Positions 19,422-30,451 of a DNA stretch of 64,000 nucleotides are shown in pieces. Location: the NCBI GenBank assembly GCA_015075445.1, contig JABTUJ010000002.1, forward strand, positions 310,001 through 374,000, read 5' to 3'. A program made the position numbers and the translations under genes. This DNA comes from Verrucomicrobiales bacterium. GTDB taxonomy: Bacteria; Verrucomicrobiota; Verrucomicrobiia; Limisphaerales; J093. Positions within the stretch are counted from its first letter, which is position 1. Every line of letters starts with the position of its first letter. The notes beneath the pieces were generated by a model. The model did no database searches. It saw only the letters and a program-made list of their open reading frames with translations, and was not told where the DNA came from.

Positions 19422-20875
19422 GGGTTTCGTAGACATTCGAAGCCAGCGGCCGAAGGTTCCACCAGTGGCCCGGTGCGCCGCTCGCTGCGCTCGCGGCGCA
19501 CGAACGGGAGCTCCGCCCGGATGGTGGTGCCCTGGCCCGGGGTGGAATCGATGCTCAGCCTGCCGCCGACCATTTCCACCCGCTCCCGCATGCCGAGCAG
19601 TCCCAGGCGTTTGTTCCGCGCGGCCTTGCGCGGCCGCGCCGCCGGAAACGACCGGCCATTGTCGCTAATCTCCAACTGAACCACGTCCGACAATCGGCGG
19701 ATGCTGACCTTCACCTGACTGGCGTGAGCGTGCTCGGCCACATTGGCAAGGGCGGACTGAACGACGCGATAGAGCACGGTCAGCCGCGTTTCGTTCAACT
19801 GCTCGACGCCGGCAAACGTGGTGAACTGGACGCGGACGCCCGTCCGCTTCATGAACTCCTTGAGGAGGGAATGGAGCGTGGCAATCAAACCCAGGTCGTC
19901 CAAGGCTGTCGGCCGCAGTTCGCGGGCGAACTGCTGGACGATGTTCACCGACTTCTCGACGAGCCGTTGGGTCCGCGTGATCTTCGCCTTCAACAAGGCG
20001 GGTTTGACCGTGGCCTCACGGGCCAGGGATTCCAGATGCACATTGATACCCACCAGGGTTTGGGCGACGTCGTCATGCAACTCGCGGCTGATGCGCCTCC
20101 GTTCGTCCTCCTGCGCTCGCAGGATGCCGTGCGACACCCGCCGCAACTGTTCCTGGAGGCGGCGCGCCTGTTCCAGCAATCGGCGGTACTGCTGCTCGCT
20201 GGTCCGGAGGGCGGCCTCCACCGCTTCCCGCCGCACGATCTCCTGTCGCAGCTCCGAATTGCTCACCATCAGGGTTTCGAAACGTCGCTGGATCTCCTCC
20301 GCCTGCTTGAGCACGGTCAGGTCGGAGACCGCCACGCGGCACCCCCGAGCCGGGCCGTCCGGGGACGTGCCGGCCGAGGCGTGCAGATTGGCCCAGAACG
20401 TGGCCCCGTCGGCCGTGACCAGCGAAAACTCCCCGACCTGGTCGCCCTGCCCGGCAAAGATGTCTCCCAGAAACTCCACAAAACCCTGCCGGCTCGGCGG
20501 CACCACAAAACGCGCAAACCGCTGGCCCAGGAGGCGCGAGCGCTCCACCCCGAGCAGGGCGGCTCCCGCCAGGTTGACCTCGAGGATCCGACTCTGCTCA
20601 TCGAACGAGAAGTAGCCGACCGGAGCAAAGTCGTAGAGGTCGGTGTACTTCCCCAGCAGGGCCTCGAGCCGGTCCCGGGCTTCCTGCAACTCGGTGTTCT
20701 GCAGCTCGAGCTCGACCTGGTGAACCTGGAGTTCGTGGAGCAGTCGTCGGGCCTCGCCGTCGGAGCCGGGCGCTCCGGCGCCGATTCGCTTCGGGCGCGG
20801 TCGGCGCCCCAGCCGGGTTTCGGCGCGACCGCGCAGGGCATCAATGCCGGGGGTGGGGTGGGCGGATCGATTCAT
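19418..20875 (-). CDS. PAS-domain sensor histidine kinase, NarX/DegS (HisKA_3) type
   Basis: The 485-residue cytosolic kinase opens with a coiled coil (HELQVHQVELELQNTELQ). A PAS domain follows (DLYDFAPVGYFSFD), then the HisKA_3 box ERRRISRELHDDVAQTL with its His, and a HATPase_c domain (GLLGMRERVEMVGGRLSIDS). It should phosphorylate the NarL-type regulator that overlaps its 3' end. There is no transmembrane segment, so the signal is probably sensed inside the cell. The frame could start nine residues earlier (20902); ATG 20875 (MNRSAHPTP) gives cleaner spacing from the upstream gene. Confidence 0.9.
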   Translation of the reverse strand: MNRSAHPTPGIDALRGRAETRLGRRPRPKRIGAGAPGSDGEARRLLHELQVHQVELELQNTELQEARDRLEALLGKYTDLYDFAPVGYFSFDEQSRILEVNLAGAALLGVERSRLLGQRFARFVVPPSRQGFVEFLGDIFAGQGDQVGEFSLVTADGATFWANLHASAGTSPDGPARGCRVAVSDLTVLKQAEEIQRRFETLMVSNSELRQEIVRREAVEAALRTSEQQYRRLLEQARRLQEQLRRVSHGILRAQEDERRRISRELHDDVAQTLVGINVHLESLAREATVKPALLKAKITRTQRLVEKSVNIVQQFARELRPTALDDLGLIATLHSLLKEFMKRTGVRVQFTTFAGVEQLNETRLTVLYRVVQSALANVAEHAHASQVKVSIRRLSDVVQLEISDNGRSFPAARPRKAARNKRLGLLGMRERVEMVGGRLSIDSTPGQGTTIRAELPFVRRERSERRTGPLVEPSAAGFECLRNP

Positions 20876-20912
20876 GGCACGGCTGGTTTGGCGGCGGGGC
20901 AACGGCGAGCCC

Positions 20913-22277
20913 TCAGACCTTCATTCGCCCTGCTCCCTCCCGCCATTCTGTCCTCGCTGTCCCCTGCCCTCGGTCCCCTGTCCTCGGTCCTCCGTCCTCT
21001 GATGTCTGGACGGCCGGCAGGTAGAGATGGAGCGTGGTTCCCACCCCCACCTCGGATTCCGCCACCACGGCGCCCCCGTGCTCCTTGACGATGGCCTGGC
21101 AAATCGTGAGCCCCAGACCCATGCCCTGATGGTCGCCGCGCGGTTTGGTCGAATAGCAGGCATCAAAAATCTTCGGCAGCGCCTCCCGCGCAATGCCACC
21201 GCCCTGGTCGGTGATGCTCAGCCGGACATACGCGCCGGGCGGCAGCGCCGCTTCCCCCGGAGCCCGCACCACCACGTTCTCGGTTCGCACCGTCAGCACG
21301 CCTCCCCGGGGCATGGCTTCCCGCGCGTTGAACACCACGTTGCGAATGGCCAGCCCGATCTGGCGTACGTCCACCTCGGCGGGCGACACGCTTTCCGGGA
21401 GGGAGTACTCGCATCGCACCAGTGAGCCGTTCAAGGCCGCCTGAACGGAGGCGTGAATGATCCCGGACAAAGGGGTCGCTTTGCGCACCAGCACGTCCCG
21501 GCGGGCGACGGTGACCAATCGCCGGGTCAAGTCCTGGGCCCGCAGGGTGGCCTGCTCCGCCTCCTGCAAGCGACGCGCCAGGAACTCCTCTCCCGGACGC
21601 ACCAGCGTCTGCGCCATGTCCAGATTCACGAGGATGGTAGTGATCAGGTTGCTGTAGTCCTGCGCCAGACTCCCGGCCAGAATCCCCACCGCTTCCATCT
21701 TCTGCAGCAGGAGACGGTCCGCTTCGGCCCGTTGGCGCTCCGTAATGTCCGTGAGCACCGCCCGGCACTCCCGACCCGCCGCGGTGGCCTCTGCGTCGAT
21801 CCACACGGTCAGGGGGCGCGGGCCATCCGGCTGCAGCTTCACTTCACAGCCTTCCCTGCCCCGTCCGGCGAACACCTGAGTGAGGAGGGCGCTGAACGCC
21901 GGCCGATCGCCGGCGGCAAGGAAATGGCCCAGACGGCTCGCGATCAACCGGGCCCGCTCCACCCCCAACAGGGTGGCGCCGGCGAGATTGGCCTCGAGGA
22001 TCGTCCCCTCGCGGTCCAGCGTCAGGTACCCCACGGGGGCGAAATCGTACAGGTCGCTGTACTTCTCCATCGTCGCCTCGACGTCGTCCCGGGCGTGGCG
22101 CAGTTCCTCGTTCTGCAGCTCGAGCTCGATCTGGTGGACTTGCAGTTCGTGAACCAACCGTTGCGTGTCCGCCTCCGTCCGGTCCGGACCCGCGTCGGGG
22201 TGCTGCTCTTTCAGACGTGCCTCGGCAGCCTGACGCATGGCGGCGGCCTCGGCAGAGGGAGGCGGCTTTGGTGGCAT
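20913..22277 (-). CDS. PAS-domain histidine-kinase-like protein lacking the phospho-acceptor His
   Basis: The 454-residue protein shares its N-terminal coiled coil and PAS with the next gene (HELQVHQIELELQNEEL, DLYDFAPVGYLTLD), so the two arose by duplication. The dimerisation helix reads ILAGSLAQDYSNLITTI where family members have AHDFNNLL. The codon at the His position is CAG, giving Gln206. The ATP-binding domain is kept (VVFNAREAM, DQGGGIA, GMGLGLTICQ). It could bind ATP and regulate its partner kinase without phosphorylating itself. The C-terminal tail comes from the tandem repeat at 20933-21006. It begins 24 bp after the CheB-CheR gene. Confidence 0.88.
   Translation of the reverse strand: MPPKPPPSAEAAAMRQAAEARLKEQHPDAGPDRTEADTQRLVHELQVHQIELELQNEELRHARDDVEATMEKYSDLYDFAPVGYLTLDREGTILEANLAGATLLGVERARLIASRLGHFLAAGDRPAFSALLTQVFAGRGREGCEVKLQPDGPRPLTVWIDAEATAAGRECRAVLTDITERQRAEADRLLLQKMEAVGILAGSLAQDYSNLITTILVNLDMAQTLVRPGEEFLARRLQEAEQATLRAQDLTRRLVTVARRDVLVRKATPLSGIIHASVQAALNGSLVRCEYSLPESVSPAEVDVRQIGLAIRNVVFNAREAMPRGGVLTVRTENVVVRAPGEAALPPGAYVRLSITDQGGGIAREALPKIFDACYSTKPRGDHQGMGLGLTICQAIVKEHGGAVVAESEVGVGTTLHLYLPAVQTSEDGGPRTGDRGQGTARTEWREGAGRMKV
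20933..21006. repeat. Short tandem repeat at a gene 3' end
   Basis: Imperfect 9-11-bp units of the type CCTCGGTCCCCTGTCCT are repeated about six times inside the last codons of the Gln206 kinase. They encode a tail rich in E, D, G, R and T. Confidence 0.6.
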
Positions 22278-22300
22278 GGCTCGGTTCCTACCCGACGGTT

Positions 22301-25104
22301 TCACTGTCCCTTGTCCTCGGTCCCCCGCCCTCTGACTTCTGACCTCTGACTTCTGACCTCTGACTTCTGACCTCGTCGTTTCCGCCGGGCGGATTGGTCG
22401 GCGATCCGCTGTTCGAGGCCGGCCTGCGTCGCGCGCAACCGCGCCTCGAGCTTCCGCGCGCTGGTGTTGTCCACGAAGGTGATCACGACGCCATCGATCC
22501 GGTCGTCGTGGGTACGATAGGGCATGATGCGGACCGTAAACCAGCGGCCATCACGCGCCGGGGCGGGCTGCTCCTTTGCGGCCAGGGTCCGCAGGACTTC
22601 GCGCGCGTCCTCGGCCAGGGTCGGGTAGTCCAACACCGAGACGAGGTCGGTGATGGCCCGTCCCACGTCCCCCGGAATGAGATTGATGATCTGGGTGGCC
22701 TGGGTGGTAAACCGTCGCACCCGGAGGTCCCGGTCCAGAAACAGGGTCGCGATGTCCGTGCTGTCGAGCAGGTTCTTCATGTCATTGCTCGCCCGCGACA
22801 GCTCGTCGACCTTGGCCTGCAACTCGGTGTTGACGGTTTGGAGTTCCTCGTTGAGCGACTGCATCTCCTCCTTCGAGGTGGTGAGTTCCTCATTGGTGGA
22901 CTGCAGCTCCTCGTTGGTGGATTGCAGCTCCTCGTTGGCCGAACGGAGCTCCTCCTGCGCCGTCTGCATCTCCTCGTGGGTGGCCCGCGCCTCGGCCCGG
23001 ACGCGGAGCAGTTCCTGCTCGAGTTCGGCCCGCCGCGCGTTGTGGGCGTGCGTCGAGGGTAAGCGGCCGGTCACGGGCGGAGTCACGGGCGGGGCCACAT
23101 CGGTGAACACGATCATCACCAATCCGTGCAGCGGCCCGGGCTCCTCGAGGCGCTGGAGGGTGACTTCCACAGACAGCTCGCCGCCGTTGGTCGTGACGCT
23201 GAGACCGTGGAGCGCCACGCTGTCGGGTTGGCGGAGGGCTTTCTGGAACGCGCCGGCCAGCTCGTAGCGCAGGCCTTCCCGGGCCATGGCAAAGAGGTTC
23301 CAGTTGGCCTTGCCGGCCGCCGGTTCCAGGTACTTGCCGGTCCGACCACTGATGTAGAGGATGTCGCCCTGGGCATTGGCCAGCACGGCGGAGGGGGCGT
23401 AACGCTGCAGAATCAACTGATCGGCCAGCGATTGGAGACTGCCCGCCGGTCCGGGCGTCGGGTGGGCCTCCGTCGAGGCGACCGGGCCGGCGGCGAAGGC
23501 CGATGGGAACTCGACCGGCTCCGGACGAACGCTGGATTCCGAGCGGCGGAAGAGCCGTGACTTGCCCCCGAGCGGGACAAAGAGGTCGAAGGCGGTGCCG
23601 ATCGTCTCGGCGCTCCCGAGAAACAGGAGGCCGCCCGGACACAGGCTGTAGTGGAACAGGGGCATCAGCTTCTTCTGGACCTCCGGCGCCAGGTAGATCA
23701 GCAGGTTGCGGCAGCTCAAGAGGTCGAGCTTGGTGAAGGGCGGGTCCCGGATGAGGTTCTGCGGGGCAAAGATCACCATCTCGCGAATCTCCTGGCGGAC
23801 CCGGTAGCCGTGCGTCTCCTTGGTGAAGAACCGCCGCAGCCGCTCCGGCGAAACATCCGCCGCGATATTGCCGGGGAAGACCCCTTGCCGGGCCTTCTCA
23901 ATCGCATCCCGGTCCAGGTCGGTGGCGAAGATCTGCAGCGCGAAACGCGCCGTGGCCGGGCTGGCCTCGAGGACCTCCTTGAACACGATCGCCAGGGAAT
24001 AGGCCTCCTCGCCGGTCGAACAACCGGGCACCCAGGCGCGCAGCGCCTGCCCGGGCGATCGTTGGGCGAGCAGCGCCGGGTGCGCTTCGGCCGACAGTGC
24101 CTCCCACGCGGCGGGGTCGCGGAAGAAGCTCGTGACCCAATCAACGCTCCTTGAACAGCAGGTCCACCTCCTGGGTTCTCCTGCAGGTAGCGGACATAGC
24201 CGGCCAGCTTGTGAATCTGGTGAATCCCCATCCGGCGCTCGATCCGGCGGTAGAGCGTGTTCCGCTTGTAGAGCGAGAAGTCGTGGCCGGTGTGGGCGCG
24301 CAGCACGAGGACGGTCTTCTCGAGCGCGCTCTGCGTCTTGTCAGCCAGGACCAGTTCGGTCCGCGCCAGCAACGGCGTGCGTTGGAGATACGCGAGGATC
24401 TTCCCAGGCAACTCCTCCACCGGCGCCACGATGTCCGCCAGCCCGGCCTCCACCGCGCTGCGCGGCATGCCGTCGAATCTCGCCGTCGCCGGTTCCTGCA
24501 CCAGCACCACGCCCGCTTTCTCCTTGATGGCCCGCAGGCCCAGGGTCCCGTCGGAACCCATGCCCGACAGGATCACTCCGACGCTCCGCTCCTGCTGGTC
24601 CTGCGCGAGAGAGCGGAGGAAGAAATCGATGGGCAGGCGCAACCCCCGCGGCGCCGCCGGCTCGAGCAGGTGCAGTACCCCGTGCAGAATGGACATGTCC
24701 TTGTTCGGCGGAATCACATAGACGCAGTCCGGCCGCACCCGGGTGCGATCCTTGACCTGGAACACTTTCATGCCGGTGGCCCGCTGGAGCAGCTCGGGCA
24801 TGATCCCCCTGTGCGTGGGGTCCAGGTGCTGAACGATCACCAGCGCCAACCCGCTCCCCGCCGGGACGTGCCGCAGAAACTGCTCCAACGCTTCCAACCC
24901 CCCCGCCGAGGCCCCGATGCCGACGATGGCGACCGGCCCGGGCGCCGGTGAGACAGGGATGACCGGGTCACTGGCAGGCTCCGGTTGCTTCGCGCGGCGC
25001 TTCACACCGGATTTCACGGTCGGCATCCGCCGGCCGGCTTCCGGCGCACGCGCCGGAGGACGCGGTCGGCCATCCGGTCGATTGCTATTGTTGAGGGGCT
25101 TCAT
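22301..25104 (-). pseudogene. CheB-CheR-PAS fusion protein, frame broken in the CheR domain
   Basis: Domains in order: CheB methylesterase (GASAGGLEAL, IVQHLDPTH, GMGSDGT, so the catalytic Ser, His and Asp are present), CheR methyltransferase (PGCSTGEEAYSLAI, FATDLD, LLSCRNLLIYL), a long coiled coil (EELQSTNEELQSTNEEL) and a PAS domain. Such fusions sense signals through PAS. The frame from ATG 25104 is lost near 24170, at LQENP, and resumes as WVPGCSTGEEAY after at least two small indels between 24130 and 24175. Otherwise the protein would be near 930 residues. It heads the four-gene signalling operon, 91 bp from palindrome copy 4. Confidence 0.85.
22303..22373. repeat. Tandem repeat of CTCTGACTTCTGAC units
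   Basis: Perfect 14-bp units (CTCTGACTTCTGAC) in about three copies are followed by CCTCGGTCC units like those at 20933. They form the last codons of the CheB-CheR-PAS gene (KSEVRSQRSEVRGRG). Confidence 0.75.
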
Positions 25105-25194
25105 CGCAGCACAGTGACTGTGCTCCCGGAGCGCGATGGCCTCAACCGAAAAGCCACCCCGCCCCCACGCGGGGGCGGAACTCCGGCGACCCCA

Positions 25195-25211
25195 TGGGGT
25201 GTTCACCCCAT
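25195..25211 (+). promoter_or_regulatory. Palindromic stress-regulon site, copy 4
   Basis: TGGGGTGTTCACCCCATAGC with GCAGACTCGG 22 nt after CCCCAT. The left flank adds a further ACCCCAT half-site, so it may act both ways. The minus-strand CheB-CheR gene starts 91 bp to the left. Confidence 0.65.
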
Positions 25212-25507
25212 AGCGGAACCGCCAAGACCTTGCGCAGACTCGGGGTGGGACGGGATGGATGGTGCGGCCAAACGGGTACCGGTTGATCCGGACGCTTTCC
25301 TGATGCCAAGGGAATGGGGGGCCTCTCTCCTCTGCGCGTAAACCTCGGGTGCGGCCCTCCCGCTGGCATCCAGATTCGCGGCCCCAGGGGAGAGAGGCAC
25401 GTCCCGCAGGGGCGTCGCCGGCGCCAGGGTTCGAGGTCCCTCCGCGGAGTCCTTCCGGGTTGTGTACCCATGCAACCGAACCTAAGGAGCCCTCGCCGCG
25501 CCTACAA

Positions 25508-25524
25508 TGGGGTCTTTACCCCAT
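25508..25524 (+). promoter_or_regulatory. Palindromic stress-regulon site, copy 5
   Basis: TGGGGTCTTTACCCCATGGC with AAGCTATCCG 23 nt after CCCCAT. It is 154 bp before the lipoprotein gene that heads the Hsp20/N-ATPase cluster. Confidence 0.65.
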
Positions 25525-25677
25525 GGCGCCGCGTGCTTCGCAGGACCAAGCTATCCGAGTTAAGTAGCCGGTGAATGCGCGGGAGGCGGTGGCGCGGTTT
25601 GTGACCGTTGCACCTGTTCTCGCGGAGGAAAGTCCGCGACGCCCCGCTCAAGACCACCGGCCAAGACCGAAAGCAGA

Positions 25678-26289
25678 ATGAAAACTCACCTCAGAATCAC
25701 GCTCCTGTTGGCCTGTGGCACTCTGGCGCTCGCTGCCGGTTGCGGCAAAAACGACGACGCGACCTCCCCGAGCTCCACCTCTACCAACACCCGGACATTG
25801 GCTCCAAGGACGAATGCGCCGTCCCCGAACTCCGCGGAGCTCCAACGGAAGGCCGACGCGGAAAAGGCCGCCCAGGTGGCCCGCGCTGCCGAGGCCCAGA
25901 AACAGGCCGAGGCGGCCGCGGCCGCCGAAGCTGCCAAGCTCGAGGCCAGCCGACAGCAGGCGGCGGCGGACAAACTGGCCGCCGACAAGGCCGCCGCTGA
26001 CAAGGCGGCGGCGGACCTGCGTGCCCAGACCGCAGCGGCGGCGGCCCAGGAGCAGGCTCGAATCCAAGGCTTGATTAACACCGTGACGAATCTCACCGGG
26101 CAGAGCCAGTATGCCGACGCCCTGAAGGTGCTGGCCGAACTGGCCACCCTCAAGCTCTCCCCAGAGCAGCAAACCCTGGTGGAGGGGCTCAAGAAGACGG
26201 TCCAACAGCAGGCCACTCAGGCAGCCACAGACAAGGCCGCCGCTGGTGCTTCCCAGGCCATCGGGGATGCCCTGGGCGGCAAGAAGTAG
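25678..26289 (+). CDS. Alanine-rich coiled-coil lipoprotein
   Basis: The 203-residue protein starts with a lipoprotein signal peptide whose lipobox is LAAG|C. It continues with a flexible Ser/Thr/Pro/Asn linker and a long helix built of A, K, Q and D heptads (AADKLAADKAAADKAAADL). It ends in a predicted helical pair (YADALKVLAELATLKLSPEQQ). It should be anchored in the periplasm, as similar Verrucomicrobiota stress lipoproteins are. No enzyme motif is present. It is the first gene after palindrome copy 5 and 56 bp before the WYL-like gene. Confidence 0.75.
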   Translation: MKTHLRITLLLACGTLALAAGCGKNDDATSPSSTSTNTRTLAPRTNAPSPNSAELQRKADAEKAAQVARAAEAQKQAEAAAAAEAAKLEASRQQAAADKLAADKAAADKAAADLRAQTAAAAAQEQARIQGLINTVTNLTGQSQYADALKVLAELATLKLSPEQQTLVEGLKKTVQQQATQAATDKAAAGASQAIGDALGGKK

Positions 26290-26345
26290 GCGGACCCATC
26301 CCCGAGCCGTCTCCCTCGACCTTCACTCCCCCAACTCTTCAGACC

Positions 26346-26684
26346 ATGATCCCCAATCACCCCCAGTTCATCGAAGCCATCCAGCAGAAGCGGAAGGTGA
26401 ACGTGCGCTACTATTCCACGCCCGACCATGGGGTCTTGGATCGCGTCTGCGCCCCGCTGGATTACGGTCCGGGCGACGGCCCGTCCGACGGACTCAACCG
26501 GTACTGGCTCTGGGATTATGCCAGCAGCACCGGCACCCCGCTCCTGGGCCTCGCACCGCAGCAGATTGTGGACGTGCGGGTCTTGGGCGAACTGTTTGAC
26601 CCGGCTGACTTCGCGGTCGGGACGGCGCCCTGGTCCATTCCGCGGAACTGGGGTTGCCCGCCGGTCTCATCGCCCGCCCGGTGA
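26346..26684 (+). CDS. Small WYL-domain-like protein, copy A
   Basis: The 112-residue protein resembles a lone WYL domain: FIEAIQQKRKVNVRYYSTPDH, a DRVCAPLDY strand, and NRYWLWDY where WYL proteins have a W-Y-L strand. WYL domains bind nucleic acids or small ligands and regulate stress or defence genes. No HTH is attached. It differs at 8 of 112 positions from the copy at 52694, and the DNA is almost identical, including the tail GTTGCCCGCCGGTCTCATCG. It lies between the lipoprotein and Hsp20 genes. The WYL assignment is my judgement by eye. Confidence 0.7.
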   Translation: MIPNHPQFIEAIQQKRKVNVRYYSTPDHGVLDRVCAPLDYGPGDGPSDGLNRYWLWDYASSTGTPLLGLAPQQIVDVRVLGELFDPADFAVGTAPWSIPRNWGCPPVSSPAR

Positions 26685-26828
26685 ACCACGTTGGTTCCCG
26701 TGCGGTAGCCCGCTGGGCGGACCACGTTGGCCCGAGGTCGTTCCCTTTCTCGACCGTCAGCGCCCGCACGGTTGGCGGGCCGGCGCAACGGTCCGATTCA
26801 ACTCCACCCGCCAGCCCGAAAGCCAATC

Positions 26829-28675
<1,847 letters not shown>

Positions 28676-28692
28676 TCCGGCCACCGCCGCCC

Positions 28693-29082
28693 ATGACGCT
28701 TCAGGTGCTGCTGCCCTCCGGGATCTTCACGGCGAAAACCGCCGTGTTGCGCCTCGTCGCGGAAACACGCGCCGGCGCCTTCGGCCTTCTCCCGCAACGG
28801 CTCGATTGTGTGGCGGCACTCACGCCGGGCATTCTCAGCTACGAAACCAAGGCGGACGGAGAGGTGTTCCTCGCCGTGGACGAAGGCGTACTCGTCAAGA
28901 CCGGTCCGGACGTGTCCGTTTCCGTGCGCCGCGCGCTGGGCGGAACCGACCTCGGTCAACTGCGCGAGGCCGTGGAACGGGAGTTTCTGACCCGGGACGA
29001 GCACGAGCAGCGCACGCGCCAGGTCATGGCGAAACTGGAAACCGGGTTTCTCCGGCGCTTGGCCGCCGTGCAGCATGAGTGA
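28693..29082 (+). CDS. atpC: N-type ATPase subunit epsilon
   Basis: The 129-residue epsilon subunit has the N-terminal beta-sandwich (MTLQVLLPSGIF, then RAGAFGLLPQRLDCVAALTPGI). The C-terminal helix is short (LTRDEHEQRTRQVMAKLETGF). It belongs to the central stalk and couples rotor and beta subunits. The gene is 17 bp after atpD and overlaps atpQ by 8 bp. Confidence 0.9.
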   Translation: MTLQVLLPSGIFTAKTAVLRLVAETRAGAFGLLPQRLDCVAALTPGILSYETKADGEVFLAVDEGVLVKTGPDVSVSVRRALGGTDLGQLREAVEREFLTRDEHEQRTRQVMAKLETGFLRRLAAVQHE

Positions 29083-29413
29083 CCCGCCCAGGAAACCGTC
29101 GCCGAAGGAGCCAACCCCCTTCGCGGAGCAAGTCGGGGCCAAAGCCGCGCGCAAGCTGAAGGCGCGACGCCACCGGACGCAGGGCATCTGGTTTGGCCTC
29201 GGCATGATGGGGTTGATCGGCTGGTCGGTGGCCCTGCCAACGCTGCTGGGCGCGGCGCTGGGACTCTGGTTGGACCGGCGCTATCCGGGCGGCCGTTCCT
29301 GGACGCTGGCGTTGCTGGTGGCCGGGCTGGCGATCGGCTGTCTGAACGCGTGGTTCTGGGTGTCCAAGGAGGAGCGCGCGATGCGCGACGAAGCGAAGGA
29401 CGACGATGGATGA
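29075..29413 (+). CDS. atpQ: N-type ATPase membrane subunit AtpQ (AtpI/AtpZ-like)
   Basis: The 112-residue protein has a basic N-terminus (KAARKLKARRHRTQG) and two transmembrane helices (FGLGMMGLIGWSVALPTLLG; TLALLVAGLAIGCLNAWFW). It resembles AtpI/AtpZ, which aid c-ring assembly or Mg2+ handling. Its position between atpC and atpR matches the N-ATPase order. It overlaps both neighbours by 8 bp. Confidence 0.85.
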   Translation: MSDPPRKPSPKEPTPFAEQVGAKAARKLKARRHRTQGIWFGLGMMGLIGWSVALPTLLGAALGLWLDRRYPGGRSWTLALLVAGLAIGCLNAWFWVSKEERAMRDEAKDDDG

Positions 29414-29726
29414 TCCCGGGACCCTGACCCTGGCCCTGGCGTTGGCGGCGGGCGCGGCCCTCGGCGCCGTTTTTTTCGGTGGCCTGTGGTGGACGGTGCG
29501 CCGGGCGGTGGCCTCGCCCCATCCGGCCCGTTGGTTCATTGCCAGCTTGCTGCTGCGGATGGGCGTGGTCCTCGCCGGCTTCTATGCGGTCGGCGGGGGT
29601 CAATGGCTGCGGTGGCTCGCGTGTCTCCTGGGGTTTGTCCTCGCGCGTCTCCTCCTGGTGCGGCTTTCCTGCCCCACGGTCGCCCCCCCCGGTTCCCGCA
29701 CGAAGGAGGTCGGCCATGCGCCTTAG
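29406..29726 (+). CDS. atpR: N-type ATPase membrane subunit AtpR
   Basis: The 106-residue protein has three predicted membrane helices (LALALAAGAALGAVFFGGLW; SLLLRMGVVLAGFYAV; WLRWLACLLGFVLARLLLV). AtpR is found only in N-ATPase operons and is thought to interact with the c-ring. The conserved Arg in the second and third helices is visible. The 3' end overlaps atpB by 11 bp. Confidence 0.88.
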   Translation: MDDPGTLTLALALAAGAALGAVFFGGLWWTVRRAVASPHPARWFIASLLLRMGVVLAGFYAVGGGQWLRWLACLLGFVLARLLLVRLSCPTVAPPGSRTKEVGHAP

Positions 29727-30411
29727 CCCCGACGCCATCGTCCTCTGGCAAAGCGGGTTCTTCAAACTGAACGCCACCATCCTGTTCACCTGGGCCCTCA
29801 TGCTCGTGCTGGTCGTCGGCGCCAAGCTCGTCACGCGCAAACTCTCCACCGACCTGACCCGATCCCGCTGGCAGAATCTCCTGGAGATCGTGGTCACCGC
29901 CCTCGAGCAGCAAATCGGGGAGGTCGGGCTTCGGCAACCGAGGCACTATCTCGCCTTCCTGGGTACGCTGTTTCTCTTCGTAGCCGCGGCCAGCCTGGGC
30001 ACCGTCCTGCCGGGCTATGAACCGCCGACCGGCTCGCTGTCCACGACGGTGGCGCTGGCGCTGTGCGTGCTGGTGGCGGTGCCGTGGTACGGCATCGCGG
30101 ACCAGGGTGTGCGCCGCTATCTGGCCTCCTACCTTGAGCCGACCTTCCTCATGCTGCCTTTCAACGTGATCAGCGAGATCTCCCGCACGCTGGCCCTCGC
30201 CGTCCGTTTGTTCGGCAACATGATGAGCGGCGCGATGATCCTCGGCATCCTGCTCACCATCACACCGTTCATCTTCCCGGTGGTCATGACCGCGCTCGGC
30301 CTGCTCACCGGCATGGTGCAGGCCTACATCTTCTTCATCCTGGCCACCGTGTACCTCGCGGCGGCCACGCGGACGCGGGCACCCGACTCCGCGCCCAGCC
30401 CCAGCCCTTGA
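29716..30411 (+). CDS. atpB: N-type ATPase subunit a
   Basis: The 231-residue ion-channel stator has five to six membrane helices. The essential stator Arg lies in SRTLALAVRLFGNMMSG (AVRLFGN), and the last helix reads VQAYIFFILATVYLA. An AAGGAGGT ribosome site at 29703-29710 is 5 nt before ATG 29716, strong support for this start. It provides the two half channels next to the c-ring. Confidence 0.94.
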   Translation: MRLSPDAIVLWQSGFFKLNATILFTWALMLVLVVGAKLVTRKLSTDLTRSRWQNLLEIVVTALEQQIGEVGLRQPRHYLAFLGTLFLFVAAASLGTVLPGYEPPTGSLSTTVALALCVLVAVPWYGIADQGVRRYLASYLEPTFLMLPFNVISEISRTLALAVRLFGNMMSGAMILGILLTITPFIFPVVMTALGLLTGMVQAYIFFILATVYLAAATRTRAPDSAPSPSP

Positions 30412-30451
30412 GGTCCTGCGCAAACCACCACCTCCAACCCACGTACACCCT

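Larger units (their letters stand above)
25105..25677. other. 570-bp intergenic region with two palindromes and an inverted repeat
   Basis: It separates the minus-strand signalling operon from the plus-strand lipoprotein gene. It contains palindrome copies 4 and 5. Between them GCCTCTCTCC near 25320 pairs with GGAGAGAGGC near 25391, about 60 bp apart, as a structured RNA might. No coding frame is convincing. Confidence 0.5.

Noticed and set aside
25610..25660. GAGGAAAGTCCG, a hallmark of RNase P RNA
   Set aside because: The match is short and the surrounding sequence lacks the P-RNA helices. A coding gene starts within 60 bp, so it is likely chance.
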